Assembly (NCBI GenBank): GCA_964030785.1
Contig: OZ034968.1
Coordinates: forward strand, 48,197,230-48,261,229
DNA from: Siderastrea siderea
Lineage: Eukaryota; Cnidaria; Anthozoa; Scleractinia; Rhizangiidae
Length of the DNA: 64,000 bases
Reading direction: 5' to 3'
A program made the translations under genes and the position numbers. How positions within the stretch are numbered: the stretch's first letter is position 1; every line of letters begins with the position of its first letter. This document shows positions 1 to 11,612 of this stretch, piece by piece. The notes below the pieces were generated by a model that saw only the letters and a program-made list of their open reading frames with translations, was not told where the DNA came from and did not search any database.

Positions 1-107
1 GGCCCAAGGAATATAAACTCCCAGGCTTTCAATCGGAACGGCTAAACGCCGAACTGAACACTGAATGATCATTCATAAAGAAAAACATTAAATTAATCAT
101 TTAAAAA
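1..107. other. left edge, no feature recognised
   Basis: AT-rich flank of the fold-back element. TTAA at 101-104 sits three bases from its left end. Confidence 0.5.
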
Positions 108-1676
108 GGTGGCTCATCTGGATTTTTCCGAGGCACACCATCCCTACTTTGAACGGCTAATACTTAACTGTCTGAGCTCGGTGGGGCAAGCTGCTTCACA
201 CATTTACTAGAGATTGAATGAACTTGTCAAAAAAGTAGGTTTGATTGACATCGGTGTTACCATAGCAACGAAACGATGACGTCATGATTTTTGTGTATCA
301 GCAATTTTCTCGACATCTAGACCTAAACTTTTAAAACGACCTTTGTGTCTTATAGTCTAGATGTAGATCTTCAAGACTACAAAGTTTAAGAAAATTCTAT
401 GACAGCGTTTGCGAAAAAAATCGGGTTGAGTTTTTCCAGTAAAAAAATTACAGATTTACGTTATTTTCTATTGTTTCATCGGTACCAGTGTTATCCTGAC
501 AGATTTAAAAAATGTTTTCACCATATGTCATAGCTGTAGCATACAGCTACTTTTCTTGAAGCTTTTATCCGGTTTGCTTCCCTAGATTTCAAATGATGTA
601 ATCAGAAGTATTGTCCTAAATATGCTCATTTTACACAGAGAAGCAACGTCTTTGTTACGGACGCTTTCATTCAAAAACTAGTCGATGAATTTTCTTTTAA
701 ATCTTGTGATCTCAAGTCTAACATGTATTGAACTATCCCTGTAAATACAAATAAAAGTATAGGAGACTTTTGCACTAGTCTCCCAAATTTTCATTTTCCG
801 CATCATTTGTTGACAGCCGGTTTATTTCAGGAGTTTCTCTTTTGTCTGTATTCTACATATTTGTGTGCTTTGGGACCAACAAGTTTGCCATGCCTGCTTG
901 CTACGCTTCGCTGGTGCCGGAGGGATCGTGAAAATTCTGTTTTTAATACAACGACAATGAAAGCCTTATGTTAATTGCCATTGTACTAGGTAGTGCAAAA
1001 GTCTCCTATACTTTTATTTGTATTTCGCGCGCTTAAAATGATTCAATGCGCGTGACATTTACAGGGACAGTTCAATACAGATTTAAAAGAAAATTCATCG
1101 ATTAGTTTTTGAATAAAAGCTTCCGTAACAAAGACGTTGCTTCTCTGTGTAAAATGAGCATATTTAAGACATTACCTCTGACTACATCGTTTGAAATCTA
1201 GGGAAGCAAACCGGATAAAACCTCCAGGAAAAGTAGCTGTATGCTACAGCTATGACATATGGTGAAAACATTTTTTCAATCTGTCAGGATAACACTGGTA
1301 CCGATGAAACAATAGAAAATAACGTAAATCTGTAATTTTTTATTGGAAAAAATTCAACCCGATTTTTTTCGAAAACGCTCTCATAGAATTTTTTCAAACT
1401 TTGCAGTCTTGAAGATCTACACCTAGACTACAAGAGACAATAGGTCGTTTTAAAAGTTTAGGTCTAGATGTCGAGAAAATTGCTGATATACAAAAATCAT
1501 GACGTCATCGTTCCGTTGCTATGGTAACACCGATGTCAATCAAACCTACTTTTTTGACAAGTTCATTCAGTCTCTGATAAATGTGTGAAGCAGCTTGCCC
1601 CACCGAGCTCAGACAGTTAAGTATTAGCCGTTCAAAGTTGGGATGGTGTGCTTCGGAAAAATCCAGATGAGCCACC
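108..1676. mobile_element. fold-back / long-TIR element with GGTGGCTC ends
   Basis: Two arms of about 620-640 bp (108 to about 746, and about 1057 to 1676) are near-complete reverse complements with scattered mismatches and small indels. They share the same termini, GGTGGCTCATCTGGATTTTTCC. TTAA follows the right end directly and occurs close to the left end. No transposase is visible; the open frames at 1505-1753 are just the arm read backwards. The termini resemble those of the elements at 29554 and 59199. It ends about 330 bp past the FGF-A stop codon. Confidence 0.85.
743..1025. mobile_element. inverted-repeat element nested in the fold-back loop
   Basis: A 35-bp perfect terminal inverted repeat (743-777 and 991-1025), reading AAATACAAATAAAAGTATAG at its outer end, bounds about 280 bp of non-coding sequence. 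It lies at the centre of the larger palindrome. The matching right arm has extra bases beside it (about 1026-1056), which indicates a separate insertion in the loop. Confidence 0.65.
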
Positions 1677-1680
1677 TTAA

Positions 1681-2008
1681 TCCCTGAGGTGAAAGCCATT
1701 TTTTTCCAAGTCAATAAATACAAGCTCTGTACAGTTCTTCGTGAATACATCAATGTGGCATATGCCTTACACTTCTGTCAAAGTCAAAGTTGTAGGGGTG
1801 GTCAACAATATTAAAGATAAGAGGGCCAGATTTTTATGCTTTCCATAAACAGACCTTTACAAGTAATTTTCGCGAGCAAATTTTCATAGAAATCTAGCAA
1901 TTTGGTTCCTAGTTATGGCATCATCTTGCAACTGTTAACCTCAGGAATTAAAGGGTTAATTGCAAAAACAAACAAAAAAAATGGAAGTAAGTAACAAGAG
2001 GAACATAC
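1681..2008. other. 3' flank of FGF-A
   Basis: No gene or repeat recognised. It should contain the FGF-A 3' UTR, but no AATAAA on the minus strand is obvious. Confidence 0.4.
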
Positions 2009-2461
2009 TCAAGGTTTCTCTTTCTTTTGCACTTTTCGTTGCTCTTTTCTGAGCAGTTTCAGTAACCTCTTTTTAGATCGTTGTCTCATTTTCTTCTCCT
2101 TCCTTTTAACTTTGCTTTTAAGTTTCCTTGATTCTGTATAGCCCGCAGGATGTGGCATTTTCCTGGTCTTGCCTTTGTTACCATCGCCTTCTTTTGCTCT
2201 ATAAGCACGTAGTAACTGCTCAATATGATCACGGAGCCCGTGGTATAGAGACTCCCTGACATTTTTAGTTTGAATTATGATCTTTGAAGCTCTTTCAATA
2301 AACTGAATTGTTCTTTGTCCTCTCCGTGCCTTATGGCCAGGCCTCATCTTGCCTTTCTTGGACACTGCTATTGTCCAACTCTCGTTGTAGGCAGAGACGA
2401 ATTCTGTGTAGTGGTTTTCGGCATACTTCTCGTAAAACACGCATCTTTTGGATTTAGTGGG
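2009..2461 (-). CDS. FGF-A exon 5 (C-terminal core, basic tail, stop)
   Basis: Acceptor CTCTTTATTGCAG; phase 0; 150 residues followed by a stop. It starts PTKSKRCVFYEKYAENHYTE, the equivalent of the FGF8 KDCVFTE region. It carries the heparan-sulfate-binding segment KKGKMRPGHKARRGQR and ends in a tail made largely of K, R and E. The tail is low-complexity basic sequence and could act as an extra heparan-binding or matrix-retention segment (inference). No clear AATAAA signal was found between the stop and the fold-back element that ends at 1676. Confidence 0.92.
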   Translation of the reverse strand, partial: PTKSKRCVFYEKYAENHYTEFVSAYNESWTIAVSKKGKMRPGHKARRGQRTIQFIERASKIIIQTKNVRESLYHGLRDHIEQLLRAYRAKEGDGNKGKTRKMPHPAGYTESRKLKSKVKRKEKKMRQRSKKRLLKLLRKEQRKVQKKEKP

Positions 2462-5400
2462 CTGCAATAAAGAGAACCTTAATTTAACTTACTAATTTTC
2501 GAACAGTTTATTTCCTGGTTTCCTCTGAGGCTTGCCACTGGTTGACAAACAGTCCACAGTCCAGATTACCCACAGTAGAACCTCTGCCGATTCCTTTTTT
2601 GTTAATCTCTTAACAGAACCTAACTGCACGACCACTGCTCCAACTTTGTTAATGGTCACAAAAGGATGAAAAACCAAACGGACAATCTGACATTTTCTCA
2701 TACAAGAAATAAGAAACCGAGAAAAACAGTCCTTTGGCGGTCTTGGCAATTAAAGTCCTAATTGAAATTTCAACTTTTAACCTTTGCCACACAGGCATGA
2801 TTGTACTAGAGAGCCTAAACTACACGCCGGTTGGCATGGAAGGTTTGTTGGACAATTAATGTGCTTGATTCAATGATTTAATTAGCAGATTGACTTGGAG
2901 TGTTCTTAAGCCCCAAATTTTCCATCAGAAAGGGTTGCCATGCTGGATGGATGGAATTTGTGCGTGAGTTATGGCCCAAAAAAGCCAGAGATAGGAGTAT
3001 ATCGTGTTTCAACTGGACTAATGGCTATTTTGAAAGATTTCCAACTATTTTATTGTTACAGTTAATTACATTAGTTTCTACTGAAATCTTGATAAGAATG
3101 TAATCTTCTGGGCGTCTTCTTGTCAATGCTGTAAACGAACAACGTGTTTCTCTTAGTAATTAAAGGTGGAGCTTCTAAAAAATGCACACGAAACTCATAA
3201 ATGTAGTCTGTTTGTGATGAAGAGCTGTTATTCAAAAAGCTGCGTAAAAACTATCTTGATTGAGCAAACTTTCATTGAATTCACAAAACATTCAACGGTA
3301 CGTCGTAGAAAACCAATCATCTTTTTATCACAAAAAATATTTGAGAGTTGTTTCAACTGCGATGCCTTTGTAGGAAAGTAATTTGAAAGTTCAGGTGGTC
3401 ATCACGTTTTGACAAGCTCAAGAAATTTGTTTGACCATCTTTTGTCTGACCTACAGGGAATTTTGCCGTGCGTGGGCTATGTTGACCAAGTGTCATTCAA
3501 AGCCAAAAATTCGGACAGCTTGACGCGAGTAATTCTTTCTCGTTGCTGTGAGTGGACGCGAACACTTTTCTATTCAGAGTATGTTGTGGTGCAAAGTACG
3601 ATTCGATTGCTAAATGTTAATTAAGTTCGGTCAACGTCATTTTTGAAACGGCCTTTCTCTCTGATGGATACAAATTTGCCGTATCCTCATGCATTTAATC
3701 CTACCTAATATCAAAGAACACACAGCATTTTGTAAACATTAAGCGAATAAAATAATGAAATGGCCATAAGCAACAAGAGCTACCTTTCTTCCGATCAGCG
3801 TTGCGTTCCTTTTGATACACAAGTAGTAATTTGTTAACGCTCCGCGAATCCGTACCCGTCCAAAGTTGTCGGACTCGATAACCAACTTGGCTGCAAGAAA
3901 AGCATGGGCACTTCGGTTAGCAGGCAATCCTAGTGTGCCAAATGACTAGTTTTGTTTGTTTGCACGGGATAAATTAAGAAAATTCTTTCGGAAACTTTCA
4001 TATTGTTTCTAAGCACGCTTTAATTTCTGATGCGTATAACACGGTCGGTAACACTTGGTTAGCACACTGGGTAATCCCTCATACTCTCCGACTTCAGGTC
4101 ATAAATCAATCAGTTTGCTGCTAGTCTGTTTGTACATCACAAACGACAAACAGCTCGCAGCTAGCCACTGAAGCAATTTTCCTTGCAAATTAACTCTGAA
4201 AGCGTTATTTATTCCGTATTATAGCACTTTTAAACGTCATTTTAAAAATTCACATTATGTTAAGAAAAGAACGAAGCAGGTTGTTTCTTGAGAGACCCCC
4301 AGCGGTGACAGTTTTGCCTAAAAGGCTTGATTAGGATCTCATAAAGTTATCAATGGCATATATTGGCGCCGCTAAAGGACAAACAATCGCTGACTGGACA
4401 TAAATAGATTAAATTCCTTGCTCAGTTATGGGATGACCTAAGTGTTTCTCTTAGGATTAGGCTTTTGCCGCTAATAAGGCTCGCTTGAAGAAAGTACACT
4501 GTTCTCAATCGTCAGCAACCTGTCCTGTGCTACCTCCAGATAAAGTAAACTGTAAATGCCATGCACATTTTCTGCTACATTTTAATGATAGCTTTAGCTT
4601 TTAACATTACTCTGCTAAAATGTATCTCATATTTATCCATACTAAGATCTTGCGAAGCGGTTGAGTTAAAATGCTTTTCACACCAAACAGAGCTTTGAAC
4701 CGAGAGCTTTTTATAAAACTACATCCGTGTTACTAATAAGCTTCCACGTATATATTCAACAAAAGGAATACGCAACGCAAGAGGACTATTTAGGAGCTAA
4801 CCGGCTTGATTGTTTAAAGAAATATTTTGGATGCTATATATCCGATTAAACGGCTCTTGTCAATTGCATGAAAAGAAGGCCTAAATGTGGGGCTGCCATA
4901 CTTAACTTTAACACTCAATTTAATCGCTTTACTACGTGGGGCGCCATTAATAGAGTGTAATAAAGAAACATCATCTTGGGTTATAGTTAGGCTTTAGTTC
5001 AGTCGATCAGGATGAAATCTTTGACATCATGCAACAGCGACTGAGCATGGATCATGTTATGACGAATAATGTGTGTTCCAAGGAAAAGCTTTGCAACTAT
5101 CAGCTAATATTCACCAAATACTGTTCTCTTTATGGTCGCTGATTACTCTGACTTACCATATTTGTCCCCATCTCTTCCAAGAGCATCAATACGTTTTCCA
5201 TTTATGCGAAGATGGCTTCGACTGGACCGTGAATACAGCTGTGTTTCTCGATGGAATGGAAGGCTCCTAGTATCGCTGCGTCTTCTTTCCGTCTTAACGT
5301 GGTTGTCTAAGTATTTTTTCTGCGGTTGGATTATTACAAATTATGGTTAATCGTGCGATAGTTAACAACCTTCTAATGCGACAACAACAATACTTCTAGT

Positions 5401-5666
5401 TCTCCAGCTTACCTCGTTGCTTTGTCCCAGAATGAAGGATATCAGGCAATTCCTAAAAATCATAGCGAGTTAAATTTATCATTATCTAACCAGAGTTACG
5501 TGGGTGAAGTGGTGCAAAATTTGACGACGAAAAGGTTCCTTCGATCGCCACATCGAGTCGACTGAATGCAAAACTTTTGGCAAAAACCAAAAGAATCAGT
5601 GCGCTATACTTACAACGATAAAAACATCAGATATCGCTTGGATGTCGCTGTAGACGTGCAGTTCAT
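2009..5666 (-). CDS. FGF-A: secreted fibroblast growth factor, FGF8/17/18-like, five coding exons
   Basis: Predicted secreted ligand for FGF receptor tyrosine kinases, 271 residues when exons 5666-5614, 5452-5413, 5319-5157, 3890-3784 and 2461-2009 are joined. Seen in the sequence: a signal peptide (residues 1 to about 28, hydrophobic stretch YLMFLSLNCLISFILG); a beta-trefoil core starting at QLYSRSSRSHLRI (about residue 58), then KLVIESDNFGRVRIRG, NYYLC, RCVFYEKYAENHYTEF, and the glycine-box/heparin-binding segment ending QRTIQFIERA (about 156-179); and a lysine/arginine-rich tail of about 90 residues. The two core cysteines (NYYLC and RCVF) sit where FGF8-subfamily members have theirs. Every junction is GT/AG, phases 2-0-1-0, and no stop interrupts the joined frame. 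The assignment to the FGF8 group rests on motif resemblance and exon layout, not on a tree. FGF-B at 17526 is its divergent paralogue. Confidence 0.9.
3784..3890 (-). CDS. FGF-A exon 4 (central FGF core exon, 107 bp)
   Basis: Acceptor TTTCTTGCAG, donor GTAGCT, phase 1 in and phase 0 out. It encodes KLVIESDNFGRVRIRG, NYYLC and the stretch KRNATLIGRK. A core exon of 104-107 bases is a family hallmark. NAT is a potential N-glycosylation sequon in the beta-strand region. Confidence 0.93.
5157..5319 (-). CDS. FGF-A exon 3 (start of the beta-trefoil core)
   Basis: Bounded by an acceptor ending CCGCAG and the donor GTAAGTCAG; 163 bases, phase 0 in and phase 1 out. It encodes a basic N-terminal extension, then SDTRSLPF and QLYSRSSRSHLRI, then GKRIDALGRDGDKY. 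The same blocks occur in FGF-B exon 3 (SDTKSLPF, QLYSRNSGRHVRI, EDGDRF). The exon equals vertebrate FGF8 exon 2, which ends EDGDPF before the same phase-1 intron. The acceptor has a weak pyrimidine tract, so the first few residues are the least certain. Confidence 0.88.
5413..5452 (-). CDS. FGF-A exon 2 (signal peptide, second part)
   Basis: A 40-base micro-exon between an acceptor ending TTTTTAG and the donor GTAAGC. It completes a leucine codon and then encodes NCLISFILGQSNE, the rest of the hydrophobic core and the probable cleavage region. It enters in phase 2 and leaves in phase 0, as in FGF-B exon 2 (46 bases). Confidence 0.78.
5614..5666 (-). CDS. FGF-A exon 1 (start codon and signal peptide, first part)
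   Basis: Starts at an ATG (complement of 5664-5666) and encodes MNCTSTATSKRYLMFLS plus two bases of the next codon. It ends at a strong donor reading GTAAGTATA, the same donor as FGF-B exon 1. The basic residues K and R followed by a hydrophobic run are typical of a signal peptide. It was chosen because the phase-2 end joins exon 2 in frame. The 5' UTR and transcription start are not resolved. Confidence 0.8.
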
Positions 5667-6773
5667 TTTGACGCACGAGAGAAGGAAAGTCAGTTACTAT
5701 TAGCCGACACTACGTAGAGGAGAGAAAAATGTACAGCATTCCAAAAACCCACAATACTTGGTCTTCTTTCAATTATATCCTTTGTCCTCGACCACAAGGA
5801 TGCCGCCTTTTTATTTTGTGCCTTTTTTGTTCCATTATAACGTGGTGAGAGTTTGTATGTACCATAGCAGATAACAAAATTAATTAAGGTAATCGCTTAC
5901 AATTAGAGTTGCGGTAGGTGGGCATGTCTGGACTCCTTAAATAAACAACACTGCAAAAATAGAACAATTGAGTCGTCACAAAATGCCGCCACATTTTACA
6001 ACTCTTCTACTTAAACAGCTAACGCCGATAAATTTAACAAGGAATTCGAGCTTAGAGTGCAAAACCAAAACGTCACAGCCTGAGAAGATTGATTCAGTAA
6101 TTCCGTTTAAGGACAAATTAGGTGGGCGTAAAATGGGGGCGCTAAATGAGAGTATTTTATCTTCACTGCGTAAACAACGTGTCAACATATCACTTACGAG
6201 AGTTCCATATCAAAATTAGGCGCTCTTCTGTCACATTTTCTTTGGGTTAACATATGTAGTTCTAATCGGACATGGGAAAACAATACATTTCTTGTAACAC
6301 TGATTTCATGTTCGATTTGAGAAAGATGGCGAAAGCGCACGCTGGTCGCCTGAAGTGTTCACACGCAAAGGCATTGATAAAACACAAGGGAACTTGTCAG
6401 TGTCCAGCTGAGAAGAGAGTGCTACCTCACTCGAGGAACCTTTTTCTTAGAAACGAGATTTACGTTTTTAGGATAACATCCCATATTATTTGGTTATGCT
6501 AAGTTTATTTTTGTACACAAGAAATTTTCTCACTTGCGTGCGTAAACGGTTAATCTAAGCTAATTAAGACCATTTGTCATAAGTCTTAAACCGCTTTCGG
6601 CGGCGCAAATTTGTCGAACAGTGTAAGAAAGAAGCTCAGAGATCATTACTGACTGTGTTTAAACCAATTAAATCCCACACGTAGTTGTTAATTGCTTAAA
6701 GGATTGCGTGACTTAATTTAAAACTATCTGCGCGTCATAATCGCCAGATAAAAGGGAATAAGCCAAGATGTTT

Positions 6774-6876
6774 TTTAAAAATTAAGATACTAAACGTTAT
6801 TGATAATCAAAATCATCGTCAGAGTACTTTGACGTTGATCATGATGATCAATAATGTTTAGTATCCTAATTTTTCC
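6774..6876. repeat. short inverted repeat (hairpin element)
   Basis: Two 30-base arms (6774-6803 and 6847-6876) pair with about three mismatches around the block AGATACTAAACGTTATTGAT. A MITE remnant or a structured non-coding element. Confidence 0.6.
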
Positions 6877-9800
6877 ATCAACAATTCTACCTAAATTTTA
6901 TCTGCGCTTGATAACTGAAAACTTGCTCCAACGATAAAAAAAACTTTTTCAGTAGTGAAATGTAAGAATATACTTAACAAAAGACATATTTCTATTTCCA
7001 CTTTGTAAAGACCCCTCAAATTTTAACAAAAAGACTAATTATTTAAACGAAGTCCAACCTTTAAGTACAAGCGATTTAATGTGAACGTTCAACGCCATAA
7101 TTCACTATTCTTTCTTAACATTACTGGGCCCACGGGCGTGAATGAAAAATGCTAAACACTAAGATTGATGGAAAACTTTCAAGGTATCCTCGAGGCAATT
7201 TCACGATAAAATCGTCATCGTAACTTCAGAAGATAAAGTTTTCTTCGAAGAATGAATGTCTCACGCATACTGTCAGAAGTTTATAAAAATTCCTCCAGAT
7301 GATTTCTGTTCACTGCACAGTTATTGTTTTATAAGCTTGAACCTTTCGATGGACACAGTCGCCTCTCCCAAATTTCTCCAAGAGCACTTTTTATAGGTAT
7401 TATAAGAACGTTTTTTTGTCTTCTCTCTCGATAGAAAGAGCAAGATCCTCAGACTTTTACCAAGATGCAGTATTAGCTGCCAAATAACTGTGTTCTTTTG
7501 TGATCTCAGTGACGTGTCAATCGATTGTCTAAAATCTAGCAGCAGATCAGTACAATGAACATTTTGTAAAATGGACGTGTTTGGGACTTTCTCCGTGCCC
7601 GTCCTTTTAAAAAGAAAACTAACAGAATGCCGACCTTAGCATAGAGTAATGTCCTGACCACTCTCTCTCCCTTTATAAACCTAACTGAATGTTACTCTAT
7701 GAGCAAGTGTGCCCTCTAATTGGCTCCCTATTAACAGGCTATAGGCTCACATCTTACGAGTAGAAAAATCGAATCTCTTAACAAAAATATTGTTTTGTAA
7801 GTTAATAAAAGTTAATAACAATTATTCCATTAAATCGTGACGCACATAACCTCACAGTCAACCAGGGACCACAGCGTACCAAGTGCATGGACGTGAACTG
7901 AACGACTTCGCTAGTACATTGTAAAATTTCTTTGTGAAGAGATTCCAAGAATTTTTAATCTCTCACACCCTAATATTATTAAACCACTAAGTTAACCTTT
8001 GAATAACCCTTACTGTGATTTTTCCAGAGAATTCAGTATTCTTGTAATGATTATAAGAAGAAATGTCGTTAAGCCTGGATTAGATCTAATGTTAAAAGGT
8101 ACCAGTTACGGTAGTTTTAGATTAGATGTTGTAAAAAATATAATCAATTAAAGGAGCGTTATAAGTAATCCAGCTCGAGTAATTCACACAAGGGTGCACC
8201 AGGACTAGGAACATTTATAAGGTTAAAAGCTGCAGCCCATTATCGTTTAAAAGTTATTTCACTTCTTACCTCCAACTTTGCTCTTCGATACATTTGCGTT
8301 CTTATCTCTGATCAAAGTGTCGTCAGTTGTGTTTCTTTGTTTCACGTCCCTGAAAAATACCAAACTTGCCAATCTGAACCATCAGAACATTTCATCATTT
8401 CTATACAGTTATAGTTATACTCAGGCTTCTAAAGAGAAAACTAGATTTCGGCATTCGACTGTTAACCGTAAAACAAGCGGATGACGTTTTGCCCCTGTTG
8501 AGAACATGACACATTATCTCCGCTTTAAAATAATGCATCAAACTGATGCTCGCAATTTCAGCTCAATAATGAGGGATTAAAACCAAGCTAAGTGGCCCCA
8601 CCTTAAAGATTAAATTAACCACACAAGATGAAATTGGGCGTCTTTAACAAACGTTCACAAATTCTCACGAAATCTAAAGACCACACATACTTTCCATCTA
8701 ACTGGTTGTTCATTCCTCAACAAATCACTACTATATCAAAAGAATAACGGAGCTGGAAGGAAACAATGTGTAACCTTGATTTGAGTATTGGCAGATGATA
8801 AAACATTTTTATCGAGAGAAAGCCCTAAAGAATTTTGCCATCTGTTATTGTGCAGTTTTCCTGACGAGCTTGACGCATTTCCATCATTTGTCTGTCAAGG
8901 TGGATCTTCCTTTAAATTGTATTTTTGCAAATGTGGTTATCAACTGAATAGACCAAATAGACGTCATAAAATGGTTCAAGTAAAATCACTGTTAATTTAT
9001 TGACACGGAGAAAGATTATCGGTGATATGCCACCGAAGTCAAAACTAATAACTTTAAACCAGGTTCCGTTCTATTCTACGACCCAGAAGTTGCTTTAACA
9101 ATTACAAATTTTCAAAAGCAAAGCGCAAACTCGGCCAGTTTTTCTCTGACACATCTAATAATTCAATGAGATAATAGCAAGATCGAAGCAAGGCTCCATG
9201 TCAAGCTTGAAAGTATCTGAGATCAAATAAATAATAGTATTAAAAACACATTACATTGACACAAACTAAACAGTTGCATGCAATGATCAGTTCAGAAAAA
9301 AAAAATCACTATATATTTAGGGGGCATTATCTTAAATTTTCCACCTTGGGAATCTTTCCTGTTTGTCATTAGCGTTTCAGTGAAACTATCTTTATCGAAG
9401 TTCCCACACACACCCACGAACCATGGTCCATTAATAAGCTGTATCATCAGCCAGCAGATTCTTACGATCATGTTTGGTAATCAGCGAGTGACATGTTTTG
9501 ATGGCCTTACCGTGTGTTGTACTGATGAAATTTCCAACAGTTTATTTCACTCGCCCCTCCCCGTACTTTTGTTGGTCATATCCATGATGTCTAAATTCTA
9601 ATATCCTCGACTCATGGCTGTTCCTCGCTGTCCCTCGAACAATAACTCTCCTCCCTCTTCCTTCTGGAGGAACATTTCACTAAAATTTACCGAGAGTTGC
9701 CCCCCGTGAACATTTCGGAGCGCGTAAAAAGGTCAATCAACCTCCAGCCCCTCCCCCCCCCCCCCTTCCCCAGCTACTGGAAAAAATTCCGTGTCTGGTG

Positions 9801-11194
9801 CTTCAGTTAAATTTTGTTGTTAAGTTTCTTAAACAAAAAAGGTATTCTGGCGTTTGAGAATTCCAGGGTATACCGTTTTTGTAAGATCAATGTTGTTCAC
9901 TGTTTAAGGTTAAAAAAAGCGTGAAAGAGGTGATAATTAACTTCAAAGGAACAACTAAATGTTGAAGAGAACAACAAACTTGAGTTCAGTGGGTTCAAGA
10001 TTCTATATCACCGTGACTTTATACTCATCAAGAGTGGCGAGCACGCAGCTCACAAGAGAATCACGACTTGTAAACTAACAAATTAGCAAGAGCAAGCTAG
10101 CGGAGAGGTGAAAACAAATCACCACCACTACTCCTATCCAGGAAGAATAAAAGGAGCAGTCGTGAATAAATAACTCAGTTTTCGTATTGAATCCCAGTGG
10201 GGAAACATCATACAGCTTGGCATGTACAAGATGATATTCCTCGCACAAAAGTCAAACTAATACATAGACTAAACGCGCTATTCAATGAAGGCTTCCTTCC
10301 ATTAAAGTCTTCTAAGAGTGTACGGACGGAGGATAAACGTTCAAAAATCTGGCAAACATTGTACATTAGTCTCTAAGTATGTCTGGGAGGTCTTCAAGTA
10401 TTATTTTGACCATGAAAAAAAAAAACCAACGACAACAACAAATAAGCTGCGAACAGAAGGATTACAAACTTTTCTACTAAATGCATGTTACTTATGAGGG
10501 TGAAAGATCGTAATAGCCCATAGCATACTATAGCAGTTAAGCTATTTAACTATCTTTAGGAAAACAGGATCTAGGTCTGCCAGGAAGAATCGATAGTTTT
10601 TTTTTTACGTATAGCACGATCGATCCATTCAGAGTTAGAAAATATCGATTACATTGGTAGATATCATTTGCCAGACTGATATAATCTCTCTAAGCAGTAC
10701 ATTCTTCGATTATTTACTTTGTTCGTTATTTGCGCATATCAACCCTAAATAACCTTCCGTTAAGAGAACACATGTGTTACTTTGTGATAAGAAACCGAGT
10801 GAAATTATTTTTAACTATTTTAAGTTGTTGTTTCGTTGGTTTTTTGCGCGTTCTATTACCATTGTTTACAATACCATGATGCAAAATGCAGATATTGAAA
10901 GTTTGACTAATCAAACCACACAACGCATGTCAAAGAATTCTAATAGTGTCAACTTACCTCATATATTTTACAGCCAGTGCTGCACATTCTCGAGAAGGAT
11001 CTTTCTATTGGGGGAGGGGGCGCATTCTTTTACTGAACAGAGAAAAACAAATTTAACGGCTTTGCTTTGCTCTATTATTAATTAAGAAAGTTGCATTTCT
11101 GTACACCAAAATAGTTAAAAAGAAAAACATTCTTTAGTCAAAAAGGATGTTTTTTGGATAAACTGGCAACAGGCTAAAGAGATATTTACGGTTC

Positions 11195-11322
11195 CAGTCA
11201 ACTCTCGTTATAACGGACGATATCGGGACCAAGATTTGGTGTCCGTTTTAGAGAAAGTCCGTAATAGCGGGAGTTGTTTTCAGTAATTTCTTATAACGGG
11301 TTGTCCGCAAGACAGTTGACTG
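11195..11322. mobile_element. pogo/Tigger-like MITE remnant
   Basis: The ends read CAGTCAACTCTCGTTATAAC and (complement) CAGTCAACTGTCTTGCGGAC. CAGT termini followed by AACT and TTATAACGG are typical of pogo-group elements. About 128 bp, no coding capacity, diverged arms. Confidence 0.5.
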
Positions 11323-11339
11323 TATTTCGCTTCGTGTGA

Positions 11340-11612
11340 AAATACTGAGCAGTCTAAATTTGCTCAGTCGACGCCCAGTCCCTGCCATCGTGTTGTTTCC
11401 TAAGACAAGAAACTTTGCCCCACATTGTCTCTCTCCACCAAGGTGTATAAATAGGTACCGACGACATACTGCTGGGGGTAACTCTGCGATGGACTAGCAT
11501 CCCATCCACAGGGAGGTAGCAATACCCTCAGTTGCTTCATGCTACTGAAACCGGGATAAGCTCCGGCTGTGTGGGCCTCTTTGGCTCGTGTGCAACTTTA
11601 CCTTTACCTATA
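11340..11612 (-). repeat. probable dispersed-repeat fragment
   Basis: On the minus strand it contains GGAGCTTATCCCGGTTTC, GATGGGATGCTAGTCCATCG and CGGTACCTATTTATACACC. These look like a sequence repeated widely in cnidarian genomes; that is memory-based recognition and unconfirmed. It is unlike its AT-rich surroundings and has no coding frame. Confidence 0.4.

Noticed and set aside
2492..2749. 85-codon minus-strand frame in FGF-A intron 4
   Set aside because: No domain, no splice-consistent position; the exon 4 to exon 5 junction is in frame without it.
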